A stretch of 64,000 nt of DNA from CAJINA01 sp964647585 (GCA_964647585.1 CAZYGG010000007.1:1-64000); one strand, 5' to 3'; positions 43,940-52,810 are shown, counted from the first letter of the stretch. The notes: generated from the sequence alone by a model not told the origin. Program-made: numbers and translations.

Positions 43940-44881
43940 TCACCCGGTTACAAATTCCGTCCCGGCCTTGCCGGCGACCGCCGCGGCAATGTCTCCGATG
44001 GAGGCAATCACGGCCCGCCGGCCGCCGCTGTTGATAAACTGCAGGCAGGCTTCAATTTTAGGGGCCATGGATCCGGAAGGGAAAGTCCCCTCCACGAGGT
44101 GGCGGGCAGCCTCATCAATGGTCAGTCGCCGCAGCAAACGCTGCCGGGCCGTGCCGAAATCCAGCATAGCACCTTCCACATCGGTCGCAATAACAAATAT
44201 ATCGACCCCGACCTCCTCGGCCAGCCTGGCGCTGGCCAGGTCTTTATCTATGACCGCGTCCACGCCCTGGAAAGCCCGGCCTTCCCTTTTTACCGGGATC
44301 CCGCCGCCGCCGCAGCAGATCACGATAAAGTCCATGCCGATGAGCCGCTTGATCTCTCTTTTTTCGACGATAGTGACCGGCCGGGGGGAAACAACCACCC
44401 GCCGGTAGCCTTTGGCGGTCTTGATGGTCGGGTAGGGTTTCTCTTCCGCTTCCGACCGTGAGTAAACCGGACCGACCGGCTTGCTCGGGACGTCAAAAGC
44501 CGGATCTTCTTCATCGACGACCACATAACTGATCAGGCTTACCAGAGGCTGCGTGTTCACCCCGATCTGCATCAATGCCTGGTCCAGGGTCGATTCGATC
44601 ATATAGCCAATCTGACCCTGGGTCTGGGCAACCAGAATCTCAAGGGGCATTTCGGGGACCTCCCGGGCGCACTCCTGCTGCAACAGCAGGTTGCCCACTT
44701 GGGGACCGTTGCCGTGGGTGATGATGATCCGGTAGTCCCCGGCCAGGCCAGCAATTTGCTGTATGGGCAGCGCCAGGTTCTCCAGCTGCTGCCGGGCGGA
44801 TCCCTGTTGTCCTTTTCTGATGAGCGCGTTGCCGCCGAGGGCCACCAGGATGACCGGTTTTTCATGGCTGCCGGGATTCAT
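43940..44881 (-). CDS. arcC: Carbamate kinase
   Basis: The 313-residue protein belongs to the amino-acid-kinase fold and shows the carbamate-kinase motifs LVALGGNALIRKG at the start, THGNGPQVGNLLLQQE near 50-65, and VICCGGGGIPV near 200. It interconverts carbamoyl phosphate plus ADP with carbamate plus ATP, normally the energy-yielding end of citrulline or arginine breakdown. ATG 44881 is taken as start; the frame extends five codons to a TTG. Together with argF and rocD it suggests ornithine/citrulline catabolism, but arginine deiminase is not in the window. Confidence 0.93.
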   Translation of the reverse strand: MNPGSHEKPVILVALGGNALIRKGQQGSARQQLENLALPIQQIAGLAGDYRIIITHGNGPQVGNLLLQQECAREVPEMPLEILVAQTQGQIGYMIESTLDQALMQIGVNTQPLVSLISYVVVDEEDPAFDVPSKPVGPVYSRSEAEEKPYPTIKTAKGYRRVVVSPRPVTIVEKREIKRLIGMDFIVICCGGGGIPVKREGRAFQGVDAVIDKDLASARLAEEVGVDIFVIATDVEGAMLDFGTARQRLLRRLTIDEAARHLVEGTFPSGSMAPKIEACLQFINSGGRRAVIASIGDIAAAVAGKAGTEFVTG

Positions 44882-44903
44882 AATAGTACGTTCCAAATAT
44901 AAC

Positions 44904-45049
44904 TAGTGCCCATCCATAAACGGCATCTTTCGGCCCAGAGCGGCGTTTTCGCTCTTTTGAAATCCTCGGAATAGCCCGCTATGCCTGCGGTTTCAAAATC
45001 GCTCAAGCCTTGCTCTGAACCAAAATCTACCATTTATGGACGGACACTA
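44904..45049 (-). repeat. Palindromic repeat family R1, copy 4
   Basis: The ends TAGTGCCCATCCATAAACGG and CCATTTATGGACGGACACTA are nearly complementary, the same end type as copy 3. The core on the minus strand reads AAACCGCAGGCATAGCGGGC then TATTCCGAGGATTTC. It is followed by an R4 repeat. Confidence 0.8.
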
Positions 45050-45081
45050 ACTAAGATGAAGCCGTAAAAGTGCCAAGGCCC

Positions 45082-45150
45082 GTCACTCCGGCGAAGGCCG
45101 GAGTCCAGAAGTATCCGAAATCACTGGATCCCGGCCTTCGCCGGGATGAC
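45082..45150. repeat. Dispersed repeat family R4, copy 2
   Basis: GTCACTCCGGCGAAGGCCGG at the left and CCGGCCTTCGCCGGGATGAC at the right are complementary halves around a short spacer with CTGGATC. It matches the copy at 14885-14993 and the common proteobacterial repeat type. Confidence 0.8.
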
Positions 45151-45188
45151 AAAATAGGGTAAAATTCGACTTTTTACATGCAAATCAA

Positions 45189-46532
45189 CTAAGGTACATC
45201 ACCTTGATTCTCATGAAAATAGCTCGCCAACAAAGATTCCAGGGTCGGTTCACCGTTGTCACTGTATTCATACCGGACCCGGAGCGTCGGTTTGTTGATC
45301 TTTATCAGGCGCGTCAGGTCAATTGGGGTCGCAAACAGTACCAGGTCACAATCGGCGTTGTTGATCGTTGTCTCCATGTCCTGTACCTGGCGCCGGCTGT
45401 ATCCCATAGCCGGCAGCAGGGCCCCGATGTCCGGGTAGGCCGCAAACGTGTCGTGCAAAGTCCCGGCCAGGTAAGGGCGCGGATCAACCAGCGTGTCTGC
45501 CTTGAAACGCCGGGCGGCGATGGTGCCGGCGCCATAGGCCATTTCGCCGTGGGTTAATGTCGGGCCGTCCTCAACCACCAGGACCCGCCGCCCCTCGATC
45601 TGCTTGGGATCACCCACCAGGATAGCCGAATCCGCCAGGATAATATGAGCATCCGGATTGTGCTGCGCGATGGTCTGCCTCACCTGGGCCACTTTCTCCG
45701 GCTCGGCACTGTCGACCTTGTTGATCACCGCAATGTCCGCCATGAGCATATTGGTCTCGCCGGGGTGGTAGGTCGTTTCGTGTCCGGCCCGATGGGGATC
45801 AAACACGACGATATTCACATCGGGCTTGTAAAAAGGGGCATCGTTATTCCCCCCGTCCCAGACAATGACGTCGGCTTCCTTCTCCGCTTCCCGCAGGATT
45901 TTTTCGTAGTCAATGCCCGCATAGATGACCGCACCCATGGCTACAACCGGTTCATACTCTTCCCGCTCTTCGATGGTGCAATCGTGCTTTTCAAAATCGG
46001 CATAGGAAGAAAACCGCTGGACAACCTGTCGGGTCAGATCACCGTAGGGCATCGGATGCCGCACGATCACCACCTGTTTGCCCATTTTTTGCAGAATCTG
46101 GCAGACCTTGCGGCTGGTCTGGGATTTACCGCAGCCGGTGCGGACCGCGCACACGGAAACAACCTTCTTTTCGGATGCAATCATCGTATAGGGTGCCCCG
46201 ATAATAATGAAATCAGCACCGGCCGCCGTTACCACAGAGGCCTTGTGCATAACTTCGTTGTGGGGCACATCACTGTAGGAAAAGGCCACCAGATCGATCG
46301 CATTCACTTTTATCAGTTCGGCCAATTTTTCGTCCGTGTAGATAGGAATTCCTTCGGGATACATTTCCCCGGCCAGTTGCGGGGGATAAAGCCGGCCTTC
46401 GATATCGGGTATCTGGGTGGCTGTAAAACCAATGACGTTGTACCGTTTGTTGCCCCTAAAATAAACATTGAAATTGTGGAAGTCGCGACCGGCCGCTCCC
46501 ATAATCAGTACTTTTTCAACCCTTGTATCCAC
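45189..46532 (-). CDS. Cyclic 2,3-diphosphoglycerate-synthetase-family GTPase-like protein
   Basis: The 447-residue protein begins with a Rossmann-like domain (VLIMGAAGRDFHNFNVYFRG), followed by a P-loop domain with VCAVRTGCGKSQTSRKV (about 127-143), VIVWDGGNNDAPF and DIAVINKVDSAEPEKV (a G4-like NKVD). This is the family annotated as cyclic 2,3-diphosphoglycerate synthetase in methanogens. It also occurs widely in bacteria, often next to carbamate kinase and ornithine carbamoyltransferase, where its reaction is unproven. Here it lies exactly between those two genes. The family call is firm; the enzymatic name is doubtful. Confidence 0.8.
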   Translation of the reverse strand: MDTRVEKVLIMGAAGRDFHNFNVYFRGNKRYNVIGFTATQIPDIEGRLYPPQLAGEMYPEGIPIYTDEKLAELIKVNAIDLVAFSYSDVPHNEVMHKASVVTAAGADFIIIGAPYTMIASEKKVVSVCAVRTGCGKSQTSRKVCQILQKMGKQVVIVRHPMPYGDLTRQVVQRFSSYADFEKHDCTIEEREEYEPVVAMGAVIYAGIDYEKILREAEKEADVIVWDGGNNDAPFYKPDVNIVVFDPHRAGHETTYHPGETNMLMADIAVINKVDSAEPEKVAQVRQTIAQHNPDAHIILADSAILVGDPKQIEGRRVLVVEDGPTLTHGEMAYGAGTIAARRFKADTLVDPRPYLAGTLHDTFAAYPDIGALLPAMGYSRRQVQDMETTINNADCDLVLFATPIDLTRLIKINKPTLRVRYEYSDNGEPTLESLLASYFHENQGDVP

Positions 46533-46560
46533 GTGTGGTCTCCCTTTGTCCGGCTATGGG

Positions 46561-47478
46561 TTACGCTTTGCCCGCCACTTTCAGCATGATGGCATTCTGG
46601 GCGTGCATTCTGTTTTCCGCCTGATCGAAAACAATCGAGGCTTTCGACTCCATGACGTTATCGGTGGTTTCCACATCCCGTTCAGCGGGAAGACAGTGCA
46701 TGAAAAGTGCGTCTTTTCCGGCCGCCGCCATGAGCCGGGTATTGACCTGAAAACCGGCAAAGCGTTCGGCTCTTTCCGTGGCTTCGCGTTTTTGCCCCAT
46801 GGAGGCCCATACATCGGTGTAGACGATATCCGCCCCTTTTACAGCTGTCATGGGGTCATGGGATATTTCAATCTCCGAGACTCCCGCTTTGCGGGTCGCC
46901 GCCAGGGTCTCCTCTTCGGGCAGGTACCCTTCCGGGCAGGCACAGACGAAATTCAAGGACAGCCGCCTGGCCAGATGCAGCCACGAATGGACAACATTGT
47001 TGCCGTCGCCCACATAGACAATCTTCAGGTCGTCCAACCGTTTTTTGTGCTCCTGAATGGTCAACATATCCGCCATGATCTGGCAGGGGTGGTTATAGTC
47101 GGTCAGACCGTTAATCACCGGAACATCGGAATAGGATGCCATCTCCAGAATATGATCATGCTTGAACAGCCGTGCCATGATCAGGTCATTGTAACGGCTG
47201 ATGACCCGGGAAATGTCTTTGACCGCCTCGCGTTTACCAATTGATATATCATCGGGGCTCAGGTAAATCGCGTGGCCGCCAAGCAAGGTAAAACCGGTCT
47301 CAAACGATATCCGGGTCCGGGCCGACGGCTTGGCAAATATCATGGCCATGGTGAGTCCCGCAAACGGCCGATAGGTCTCTCTGTTTTTAAACCGTGCCTT
47401 TAAATCGGCGGCCAGGTCCAGGGTTTCGATAATTTCTGCTTTGCTAAAATCGCTGACATGCAGGAAGTCACGTTTCAT
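46561..47478 (-). CDS. argF: Ornithine carbamoyltransferase
   Basis: The 305-residue protein contains the carbamoyl-phosphate motif KPSARTRISFETGF (about 51-64), where the usual S-T-R-T-R reads S-A-R-T-R. It also has NGLTDYNHPCQIMADMLTI (about 125-143), the ornithine-loop motif DVWASMGQ and the late HCLPAERDVETTD. These distinguish it from aspartate and putrescine transcarbamylases. It makes citrulline, or runs in reverse in catabolism. It is 28 bp from the diphosphoglycerate-synthetase-like gene. The Ser-Ala variant is compatible with activity. Confidence 0.92.
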   Translation of the reverse strand: MKRDFLHVSDFSKAEIIETLDLAADLKARFKNRETYRPFAGLTMAMIFAKPSARTRISFETGFTLLGGHAIYLSPDDISIGKREAVKDISRVISRYNDLIMARLFKHDHILEMASYSDVPVINGLTDYNHPCQIMADMLTIQEHKKRLDDLKIVYVGDGNNVVHSWLHLARRLSLNFVCACPEGYLPEEETLAATRKAGVSEIEISHDPMTAVKGADIVYTDVWASMGQKREATERAERFAGFQVNTRLMAAAGKDALFMHCLPAERDVETTDNVMESKASIVFDQAENRMHAQNAIMLKVAGKA

Positions 47479-47504
47479 TATTCAGCTCCCCGTTTAAAGT
47501 TATA

Positions 47505-47681
47505 AGAACCTATCTAAAAAAGTCTTCTTGTCGGGCGTAGCTCGAAGAGCGCAGGCTGATTAGCCCAAACTCGGCGTTGGGCGCTCATATCAAATCCTCG
47601 AAATACCCGATGTATTCCTCCGGTTTGATATTCGCGGCCGCCTTGATTTTAAACCAAAATCCGTTTTTTGAAACAAGTTCT
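47505..47681 (-). repeat. Palindromic repeat family R1, copy 5
   Basis: The ends AGAACCTATCTAAAAAAG and TTTTTTGAAACAAGTTCT have the same end type as copy 2. The core on the minus strand reads AAACCGGAGGAATACATCGG then GTATTTCGAGGATTTGATAT, with AACGCCGAGTTTGGGC. An extra ~30-bp palindrome (GTCGGGCGTAGCTCGAAGAG) is inserted near one end. It lies between rocD and argF. Confidence 0.8.
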
Positions 47682-47693
47682 ACCTAAGCAGGT

Positions 47694-48893
47694 TCAGCCG
47701 CTAAAAACAGCTGATATTTTCTCAAGCGCCCAGTCAATATCTTCTTTGGTTATCACCAGCGGGGGCGCAAAGCGAATCGTATGGTCATGGGTCTCCTTGC
47801 AGAGAATACCCCTGTCCTGGAGTTTTTCACAGTACTGCCGCGCACCACCCGCCGCCGGGTCGAACTCAACGGCGATCATAAGCCCCCGGCCCCGGATCTC
47901 TTTTATCTGCGGGTTGCCGATCTGCCGCAGGCCGTCTAAAAAATAATCCCCCATTTTGGCGGCATTTTCAACCAGGTTTTCTTCAGCCAGGACCTTGAGC
48001 GCAGTCCGGGCAACCGCACAGGCCAGCGGGTTGCCGCCGAAGGTGCTGCCGTGCTCACCCGGCTGCAGGACATCCATAACCTCCTTGTTGGAAAGTACGG
48101 CCGATACCGGATAATAACCGCCTGACAGCGCTTTGCCCACCAGCGTGAGATCCGCTTCAATGCCCTCATGCTCTTCGGCCAGCACCTTTCCCGTTCTCCC
48201 CAGCCCGGTCTGGATTTCGTCGAGTATCAGTACCACGTTATTCAGGCTGCAAATTTCACGGGCGGCTTTGAGGTATCCATCCGGGGGAATAATCACCCCG
48301 GCCTCGCCCTGGATCGGCTCAACCATAAATGCCACCGTGTTGGGGGTGATGGCGCTTTCCAGAGCGTCCGCATCTCCAAAAGGAATAATCTTAAAACCGG
48401 GTGTGAACGGTCCGAATCCACTTCTGGAGTTTTCATCTGTGCTGAAACCCACAATGGTAATCGTCCGGCCATGAAAGTTATCTGCACAAACAATAATTTC
48501 CGCCTGATTCTCCGGGACACCTTTTACCTGGTAGCCCCATTTGCGTACGGTTTTGATGACGGTTTCCACCGCCTCCGCTCCGCTGTTCATGGGCAGTACC
48601 TTGTGGGAGTTGGTAAGCGAGCAGATTTCCCGGTAAAAGAGCCCCAGTTGGTCGTTGCGAAACGCACGCGAAGTCAACGTCAGCCGGGCGGCCTGCTCCA
48701 CCATGGTCCGTAGTATTTCCGGGTGGCAATGACCCTGGTTTACCGCGGAATAGGCTGAAAGACAATCCAGGTATTTCTTCCCGTCAACATCCCACACCCA
48801 GATCCCCTTGCCCCGGTTCAGGACCACGTCCAAAGGTTTATAGTTGTGGGCGCCGAGTTCATCTTCCAGTTTGATATAATCTTCTGTTTGCAT
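47694..48893 (-). CDS. rocD: Ornithine:oxo-acid aminotransferase
   Basis: The 399-residue class III PLP enzyme has LPMNSGAEAVETVIK (phosphate loop, about 95-109), FHGRTITIVGFS, LILDEIQTGLGRTGK (PLP Asp, about 210-224) and VGKALSGGYYPVS (Schiff-base Lys near 243). The region around NYKPLDVVLNRGKG at the N-terminus is typical of ornithine aminotransferase. It converts ornithine and 2-oxoglutarate to glutamate semialdehyde and glutamate. AGGAG before ATG 48893 sets the start; the frame extends twelve codons upstream. It is preceded by a GntR gene reading the same way. Confidence 0.93.
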   Translation of the reverse strand: MQTEDYIKLEDELGAHNYKPLDVVLNRGKGIWVWDVDGKKYLDCLSAYSAVNQGHCHPEILRTMVEQAARLTLTSRAFRNDQLGLFYREICSLTNSHKVLPMNSGAEAVETVIKTVRKWGYQVKGVPENQAEIIVCADNFHGRTITIVGFSTDENSRSGFGPFTPGFKIIPFGDADALESAITPNTVAFMVEPIQGEAGVIIPPDGYLKAAREICSLNNVVLILDEIQTGLGRTGKVLAEEHEGIEADLTLVGKALSGGYYPVSAVLSNKEVMDVLQPGEHGSTFGGNPLACAVARTALKVLAEENLVENAAKMGDYFLDGLRQIGNPQIKEIRGRGLMIAVEFDPAAGGARQYCEKLQDRGILCKETHDHTIRFAPPLVITKEDIDWALEKISAVFSG

Positions 48894-48945
48894 GTTTTCT
48901 CCTGACCGCATAGTTCGCACGGACCGCATATCAATCTACGCGAGA

Positions 48946-49030
48946 GTTTTAAGTGTTAGGTGTTAAGTTTGAAGTGTCTGGTTCAAGACCCGTGTAAAAG
49001 CCCTAACACCTAAAACTTAACACTTAAAAC
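48946..49030. repeat. Dispersed repeat family R3, copy 2
   Basis: GTTTTAAGTGTTAGG at the left is matched by CACTTAAAAC and CCTAACACC at the right, the same arrangement as at 10443-10526. It lies between the rocD start and the GntR stop, on the transcribed leader of rocD. Confidence 0.75.
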
Positions 49031-49036
49031 CGATGA

Positions 49037-49055
49037 ATTTTGCCTTCGGCAAAAT
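49037..49055 (-). terminator. Hairpin directly after the GntR gene
   Basis: ATTTTGCC-TTC-GGCAAAAT is a perfect 8-bp stem three bases from the GntR stop codon. There is no T-tract, so it may stabilise the 3' end or pause polymerase rather than fully terminate. Confidence 0.5.
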
Positions 49056-49058
49056 CCA

Positions 49059-49772
49059 TTAACATTCATTGTTCAGCATATATCGGTTAAACCGCCGTAC
49101 GTGCCCCTGGACCAGCGACTTTACGGCGGTCGCCTGCTTTTTCTCCAGGGCCTGCACGATTTCACACAGATCCTCGTAGTTCTCTTTCAATATCCGCTCT
49201 TCTTTGAGTGGATGGGCTTCGTAGTATTTCTGGATGTTGCCGTGCACCATCCTGAGCACAAACCCGTATACCGAATTGCCACTGGCGGCCGCAATGGCCA
49301 CATGGATCGCGTTGTCCACCTCGCAGAATTTTTCCCAGGCGGCCACACCCGTGCGCACGCACTCCCGTGCGTTTTCCAGCAACTCCTTCAATTTGACGAT
49401 GTCTGCGCGGGTCGCCCGCCGGGCGGCCAGGGCAGCCACATTGCCTTCCACGCCCTCTCTGAATTCAGCGAGTTCTTCCAGGGACACCTTCTGGTGCTGA
49501 ATCAAGAGTGCCAGACTTTCCGTTACCGGCTCCGTATCGACCGCCTTGATAACCGCCCCGCCGCTGACGCCCAGTTTGATATCGATCAGGCCCTTTTGTT
49601 CGAGGACCCTCAGGGCCTCACGCAGGGATGCCCGGCTGGTCTGGAACATCTCCACCAGTTCCCGCTGGGGGGGCAGTTTATCGCCCACCTTCAGGCGGCC
49701 GTCCAGGATGGCGCCCTCTATCTGGTTGATCAGGTCCTGGAACACCCTGTGTTGGTTGGTTTTTTGAAACAT
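49059..49772 (-). CDS. GntR/FadR-type regulator (FCD domain)
   Basis: The 237-residue protein has an N-terminal winged helix (GDKLPPQRELVEMFQTSRASLREALRVLEQKGLI, about 31-64) and an FCD effector domain (about 90-225) with the usual Asp/His metal ligands (EVDNAIHVAIAAASGN). FadR-type PP-x-R-E-L spacing is clear. A 19-bp perfect palindrome lies 36 bp upstream of its start, so it probably represses itself and perhaps the divergent FmdE-tungstate genes or the downstream rocD group. Its effector is not evident. Confidence 0.9.
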   Translation of the reverse strand: MFQKTNQHRVFQDLINQIEGAILDGRLKVGDKLPPQRELVEMFQTSRASLREALRVLEQKGLIDIKLGVSGGAVIKAVDTEPVTESLALLIQHQKVSLEELAEFREGVEGNVAALAARRATRADIVKLKELLENARECVRTGVAAWEKFCEVDNAIHVAIAAASGNSVYGFVLRMVHGNIQKYYEAHPLKEERILKENYEDLCEIVQALEKKQATAVKSLVQGHVRRFNRYMLNNEC

Positions 49773-49808
49773 TTGGATACATCCTGAGGTTGAAATGAAG
49801 GGAAAACC

Positions 49809-49827
49809 TTAATGGGTCACCCATTAA
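49809..49827. promoter_or_regulatory. Perfect 19-bp palindrome, probable GntR operator
   Basis: TTAATGGGTCACCCATTAA is fully symmetrical around the central C and lies between the GntR gene and the divergent FmdE gene. FadR-type operators have a similar TGGTnACCA-like centre, so this is a strong candidate binding site. Confidence 0.7.
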
Positions 49828-50012
49828 CGGGTATTGCCGGGGATGTCAACAGAATTATTCACCCTTTATTGGCGACCATATGGTGAATTCTTTATAGATC
49901 CACCCGCCCACCAATTTTTTCGATCCGGAAATCCAATAGCCCTGCGCAGTTGTCTGTTTTGGTTATTATTAGTTGGATATTGTCTATTATTTCTTATTTT
50001 TGGGTGGAATGA

Positions 50013-50041
50013 TTGACTGCATTACGAATACGGCCTATAGA
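50013..50041 (+). promoter_or_regulatory. Sigma-70-type promoter of the FmdE-tungstate operon
   Basis: TTGACT (50013-50018) and TATAGA (50036-50041) are separated by 17 bp. Transcription would start near 50048, about 40 nt before the FmdE start codon. A GAATTATTCACC/GGTGAATTC inverted repeat lies farther upstream (49851-49891) and could bind a regulator. Confidence 0.65.
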
Positions 50042-50087
50042 TTTTGAGTTTATGTTCATAACTACACACTGTTCAGGAGGATTACGA

Positions 50088-50963
50088 ATGAAAAGATGGC
50101 TATTGATCTGTATCGGACTGTTGCTGATTCTGCCGGGAACGACTCTTGCCGGTGAACCTATCTACCGACAGGGTTACGACATTTTTATTGAAAGCGGTGT
50201 CACCCAGCCGGATACGGTCCCCACCTGGTATGCCCCCATGGTATCCAAACCATACGCCCCGGTTTTCGAGATTCTGGCCACCCGAGGAACTCAGGGACGC
50301 TACTACGCTTACACGTATGCGGTGACGCTCAAGGACATGGTGAAGTTTCACGGTCATGACTGTGAGGGAACAACCCATGTGGCCAATTGCTGCAAGGTCT
50401 CCTTTGAAGTCCTTTTCCCGGATGGGATTATCGACCGCAGCGTCCTGGGGGGCATCACCGGGAAATCGCCCTGCTGGTCCGATGGCGTCGCCTTTCTCAC
50501 TGGCGCCCGCATCCAATACGGCAACCTGGGTTTCTTCAAAGAAAAAAAGTACGGCCATGCCATAATTCTATACCGCGAGGATACCGGCAAAGCAGTAATG
50601 GCCACCTGGAAAAAAGGCATCAACAACATCCCGGGAGAACCGGTTGTGCTGCCCGGAAAAATCAACTGGAAGCCGGAGACCGACATGCAGGCGGTTGTAG
50701 AGCTTAAAAAAGTGGTTAAAAACTCGGGCGGCAAACCGACCCCCTACCAGGTGGATCTGATGCGCTATTACCAGTACCGCCATATCAACAACATTCTCGA
50801 ACACCCCCTGGCAGACAGCTACCAGGTCAAAGTGCTTGAGAATTTCAAATGGGAGGATTGGGCCGACCCGCAGAAAAAAGTCGCCAAACCGCACAAACGG
50901 GGTGACATCCGGCTGAGAGACTACCCCTACCGGGGCAAACCGGTGGAAGGCCCCGTAGAGTAA
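50088..50963 (+). CDS. Exported FmdE-domain protein
   Basis: The 291-residue protein starts with a signal peptide (MKRWLLICIGLLLILPGTTLA, cleavage near 21). Its FmdE-like domain (about 85-160) carries KFHGHDCEGTTHVANCC and LGGITGKSPCWSDGVAF, the His/Cys pattern named after formylmethanofuran dehydrogenase subunit E. AGGAGG sets ATG 50088. It is followed 57 bp later by the tungstate-binding protein gene. FmdE proteins accompany molybdenum and tungsten enzymes, and an exported form next to a tungstate transporter suggests a periplasmic metal-related role. That role is inference. Confidence 0.85.
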   Translation: MKRWLLICIGLLLILPGTTLAGEPIYRQGYDIFIESGVTQPDTVPTWYAPMVSKPYAPVFEILATRGTQGRYYAYTYAVTLKDMVKFHGHDCEGTTHVANCCKVSFEVLFPDGIIDRSVLGGITGKSPCWSDGVAFLTGARIQYGNLGFFKEKKYGHAIILYREDTGKAVMATWKKGINNIPGEPVVLPGKINWKPETDMQAVVELKKVVKNSGGKPTPYQVDLMRYYQYRHINNILEHPLADSYQVKVLENFKWEDWADPQKKVAKPHKRGDIRLRDYPYRGKPVEGPVE

Positions 50964-51020
50964 ACAATGCAGCTAAATGCAAACCTGATCCGTTAACCGA
51001 AAAAGACGAGGAAAAAGAAA

Positions 51021-52013
51021 ATGAAGAACAAAGCCCTATTGACCAAGGCCATCATTATTACGTTTATCGTGTTCGGGCTGATGCTTGCGTCAGGCCCTGC
51101 GACGGCCGGGCAGCTTTCCGGCAAGCTGGTCATCTTCCACGCCGGCAGCCTGTCGGTACCCCTGAAAACGATTGAAAAAAACTTCGAGCAGATGCACCCG
51201 GGCCTGGATATCCAGCGCGAACCCAGCGGGAGTTCCAAGGCGGCCCGCAAGGTGAGTGACCTGAAAAAGCCCTGCGACATCATGGCATCGGCCGACTACA
51301 AGGTGATCGACAAGCTCCTGATACCCAATTACGCCGACTTGAACATCCGGTTCGCCACCAACCAACTGGTCCTGTGCTATACGGACAAGAGCAAGTATGC
51401 CGGTGAAGTGAATGCAGAAAACTGGTATGAAATCCTGGCGCGTAAAGGCGTCGTCTGGGGTCACTCGGATCCCAACCTGGATCCCTGCGGCTACCGCAGC
51501 CTGATGGTCCTGCAGCTTGCCGAAAAGCATTACAAGTCTACCGGCCTCTACGACCGGCTGATTGCCAACCGCCCCATGCAGAACGTGCGGCCCAAATCCG
51601 TCCAGTTGATCTCCCTGCTCCAGACCGGCAACATGGATTACGCTTGGGAATACCTCTCCGTAGCCGTGCAGCACGAACTAAAGTACGTGATCCTGCCTGA
51701 CCAGATCAATCTCGGCAACTATAAATATGACGATCTGTACGCCGGTGCCGTGGTTCGTGTGACCGGCAAAAAACCGGGCACCTTCATGAATATCAAGGGA
51801 AAATCCTGCACCTACGGCATCACCCTCATCAAGGACGCCCCCAACCGGGAAGCGGCCGTTGCCTTTATGGCGTACATGCTGGATCCCAGTGGCGGATTGA
51901 AGGTGCTGAAGGATATGGGCCAGCCGCCCTTCGTACCCTGCCGAGTACCCACTGCCGTCATGCTGGGCGGCCTGCCAGGCTCCTTGAAGCAGCTGGTTGA
52001 AGTAAAAAATTGA
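51021..52013 (+). CDS. wtpA: Tungstate/molybdate ABC transporter substrate-binding protein
   Basis: A 330-residue secreted binding protein: signal peptide to about residue 29, then GKLVIFHAGSLSVPLKTIEKNFEQ (oxyanion-binding Ser in HAGSL), EPSGSSKAARKVSDLKKPCDIMASADY, and VWGHSDPNLDPCGYRSL. These match WtpA, the tungstate-preferring branch, rather than short ModA. It delivers oxyanion to the permease encoded next. The operon order is fmdE-like, wtpA, wtpB, wtpC. Tungstate would serve AOR-type enzymes such as the one at 15.8 kb. Confidence 0.93.
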   Translation: MKNKALLTKAIIITFIVFGLMLASGPATAGQLSGKLVIFHAGSLSVPLKTIEKNFEQMHPGLDIQREPSGSSKAARKVSDLKKPCDIMASADYKVIDKLLIPNYADLNIRFATNQLVLCYTDKSKYAGEVNAENWYEILARKGVVWGHSDPNLDPCGYRSLMVLQLAEKHYKSTGLYDRLIANRPMQNVRPKSVQLISLLQTGNMDYAWEYLSVAVQHELKYVILPDQINLGNYKYDDLYAGAVVRVTGKKPGTFMNIKGKSCTYGITLIKDAPNREAAVAFMAYMLDPSGGLKVLKDMGQPPFVPCRVPTAVMLGGLPGSLKQLVEVKN

Positions 52014-52024
52014 TCCCGGGATTC

Positions 52025-52810
52025 ATGCATCGGAGGGAACCGTTTTTCTGGTTCACCGCCTCATGCGGCCTGGTCGTTATGGCCTTTATTCTCGTGCCGC
52101 TGGCCGAACTGTTGACGTCTTCCTCCCTGTCCATGCTCACGGAAACCCTGCTGGATAAGGATGTCATGCGCGCCATCCGCCTGAGCATCTTCACCGCCGG
52201 GGCGGCTGCGGTGATAGCCTTTTTCCTGGGAACGCCCCTGGCCTACCTGTTGGCCCGAACGGATTTCAGGGGCAAGCGGCTGATAGAAAGCATCATTGAT
52301 CTACCCATCGTGATTCCCCACCCCGTGGTGGGGATCGCCCTCCTGAGCGTGACGGGTAAAAACCATGTCATCGGACAAGTCCTGCAGGAAGTCGGCCTGC
52401 GCATCATGGGCAGTATGACCGGCATCATCGTCGTCCTGACCTTTGTGGGACTGCCTTTTTACATCAATGCAGTCAAGGACGGCTTCGAAAGCGTCCCCCC
52501 GCGAATCGAAAATGTATCCCGCAGCCTGGGGGCCTCCATGTTCGGCACCTTTCTCCGGGTAACACTGCCCCTGGCCTGGCGCAGCATGGTCATCGGCTTC
52601 ATCATGTGCAGTGCCCGGGCCATCAGCGAATTCGGTGCCGTGGTCATCGTGGCCTACCACCCGATGACGGCCCCGGTCATGATCTATGAACGTTTTGCGA
52701 GTTATGGGCTGCAATATTCTCAGCCGGTCGCGGTCTGGCTGGTGGGAATCTGCCTTTTACTGTTTTTCGTCCTGCGCCTGCTCACCCTTTCAAAACCGAG
52801 ATCGGTATGA
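52025..52810 (+). CDS. wtpB: Tungstate/molybdate ABC transporter permease
   Basis: The ~261-residue protein has about six membrane helices and the permease EAA-like loop (NVSRSLGASMFGTFLRVTLPLAWRSM, about 160-185) that docks the ATPase. It has the order and size of ModB/WtpB proteins. ATG 52025 is used; the frame could also start at a TTG (52010) overlapping the wtpA stop. The gene overlaps the ATPase gene by four bases (ATGA), so the two are translationally coupled. Confidence 0.92.
   Translation: MHRREPFFWFTASCGLVVMAFILVPLAELLTSSSLSMLTETLLDKDVMRAIRLSIFTAGAAAVIAFFLGTPLAYLLARTDFRGKRLIESIIDLPIVIPHPVVGIALLSVTGKNHVIGQVLQEVGLRIMGSMTGIIVVLTFVGLPFYINAVKDGFESVPPRIENVSRSLGASMFGTFLRVTLPLAWRSMVIGFIMCSARAISEFGAVVIVAYHPMTAPVMIYERFASYGLQYSQPVAVWLVGICLLLFFVLRLLTLSKPRSV

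Noticed and set aside
50013..50087. Upstream extension of the FmdE gene to a TTG at 50013
   Set aside because: The TTG is part of a well-spaced promoter -35 element, and the signal peptide with AGGAGG starts at 50088.
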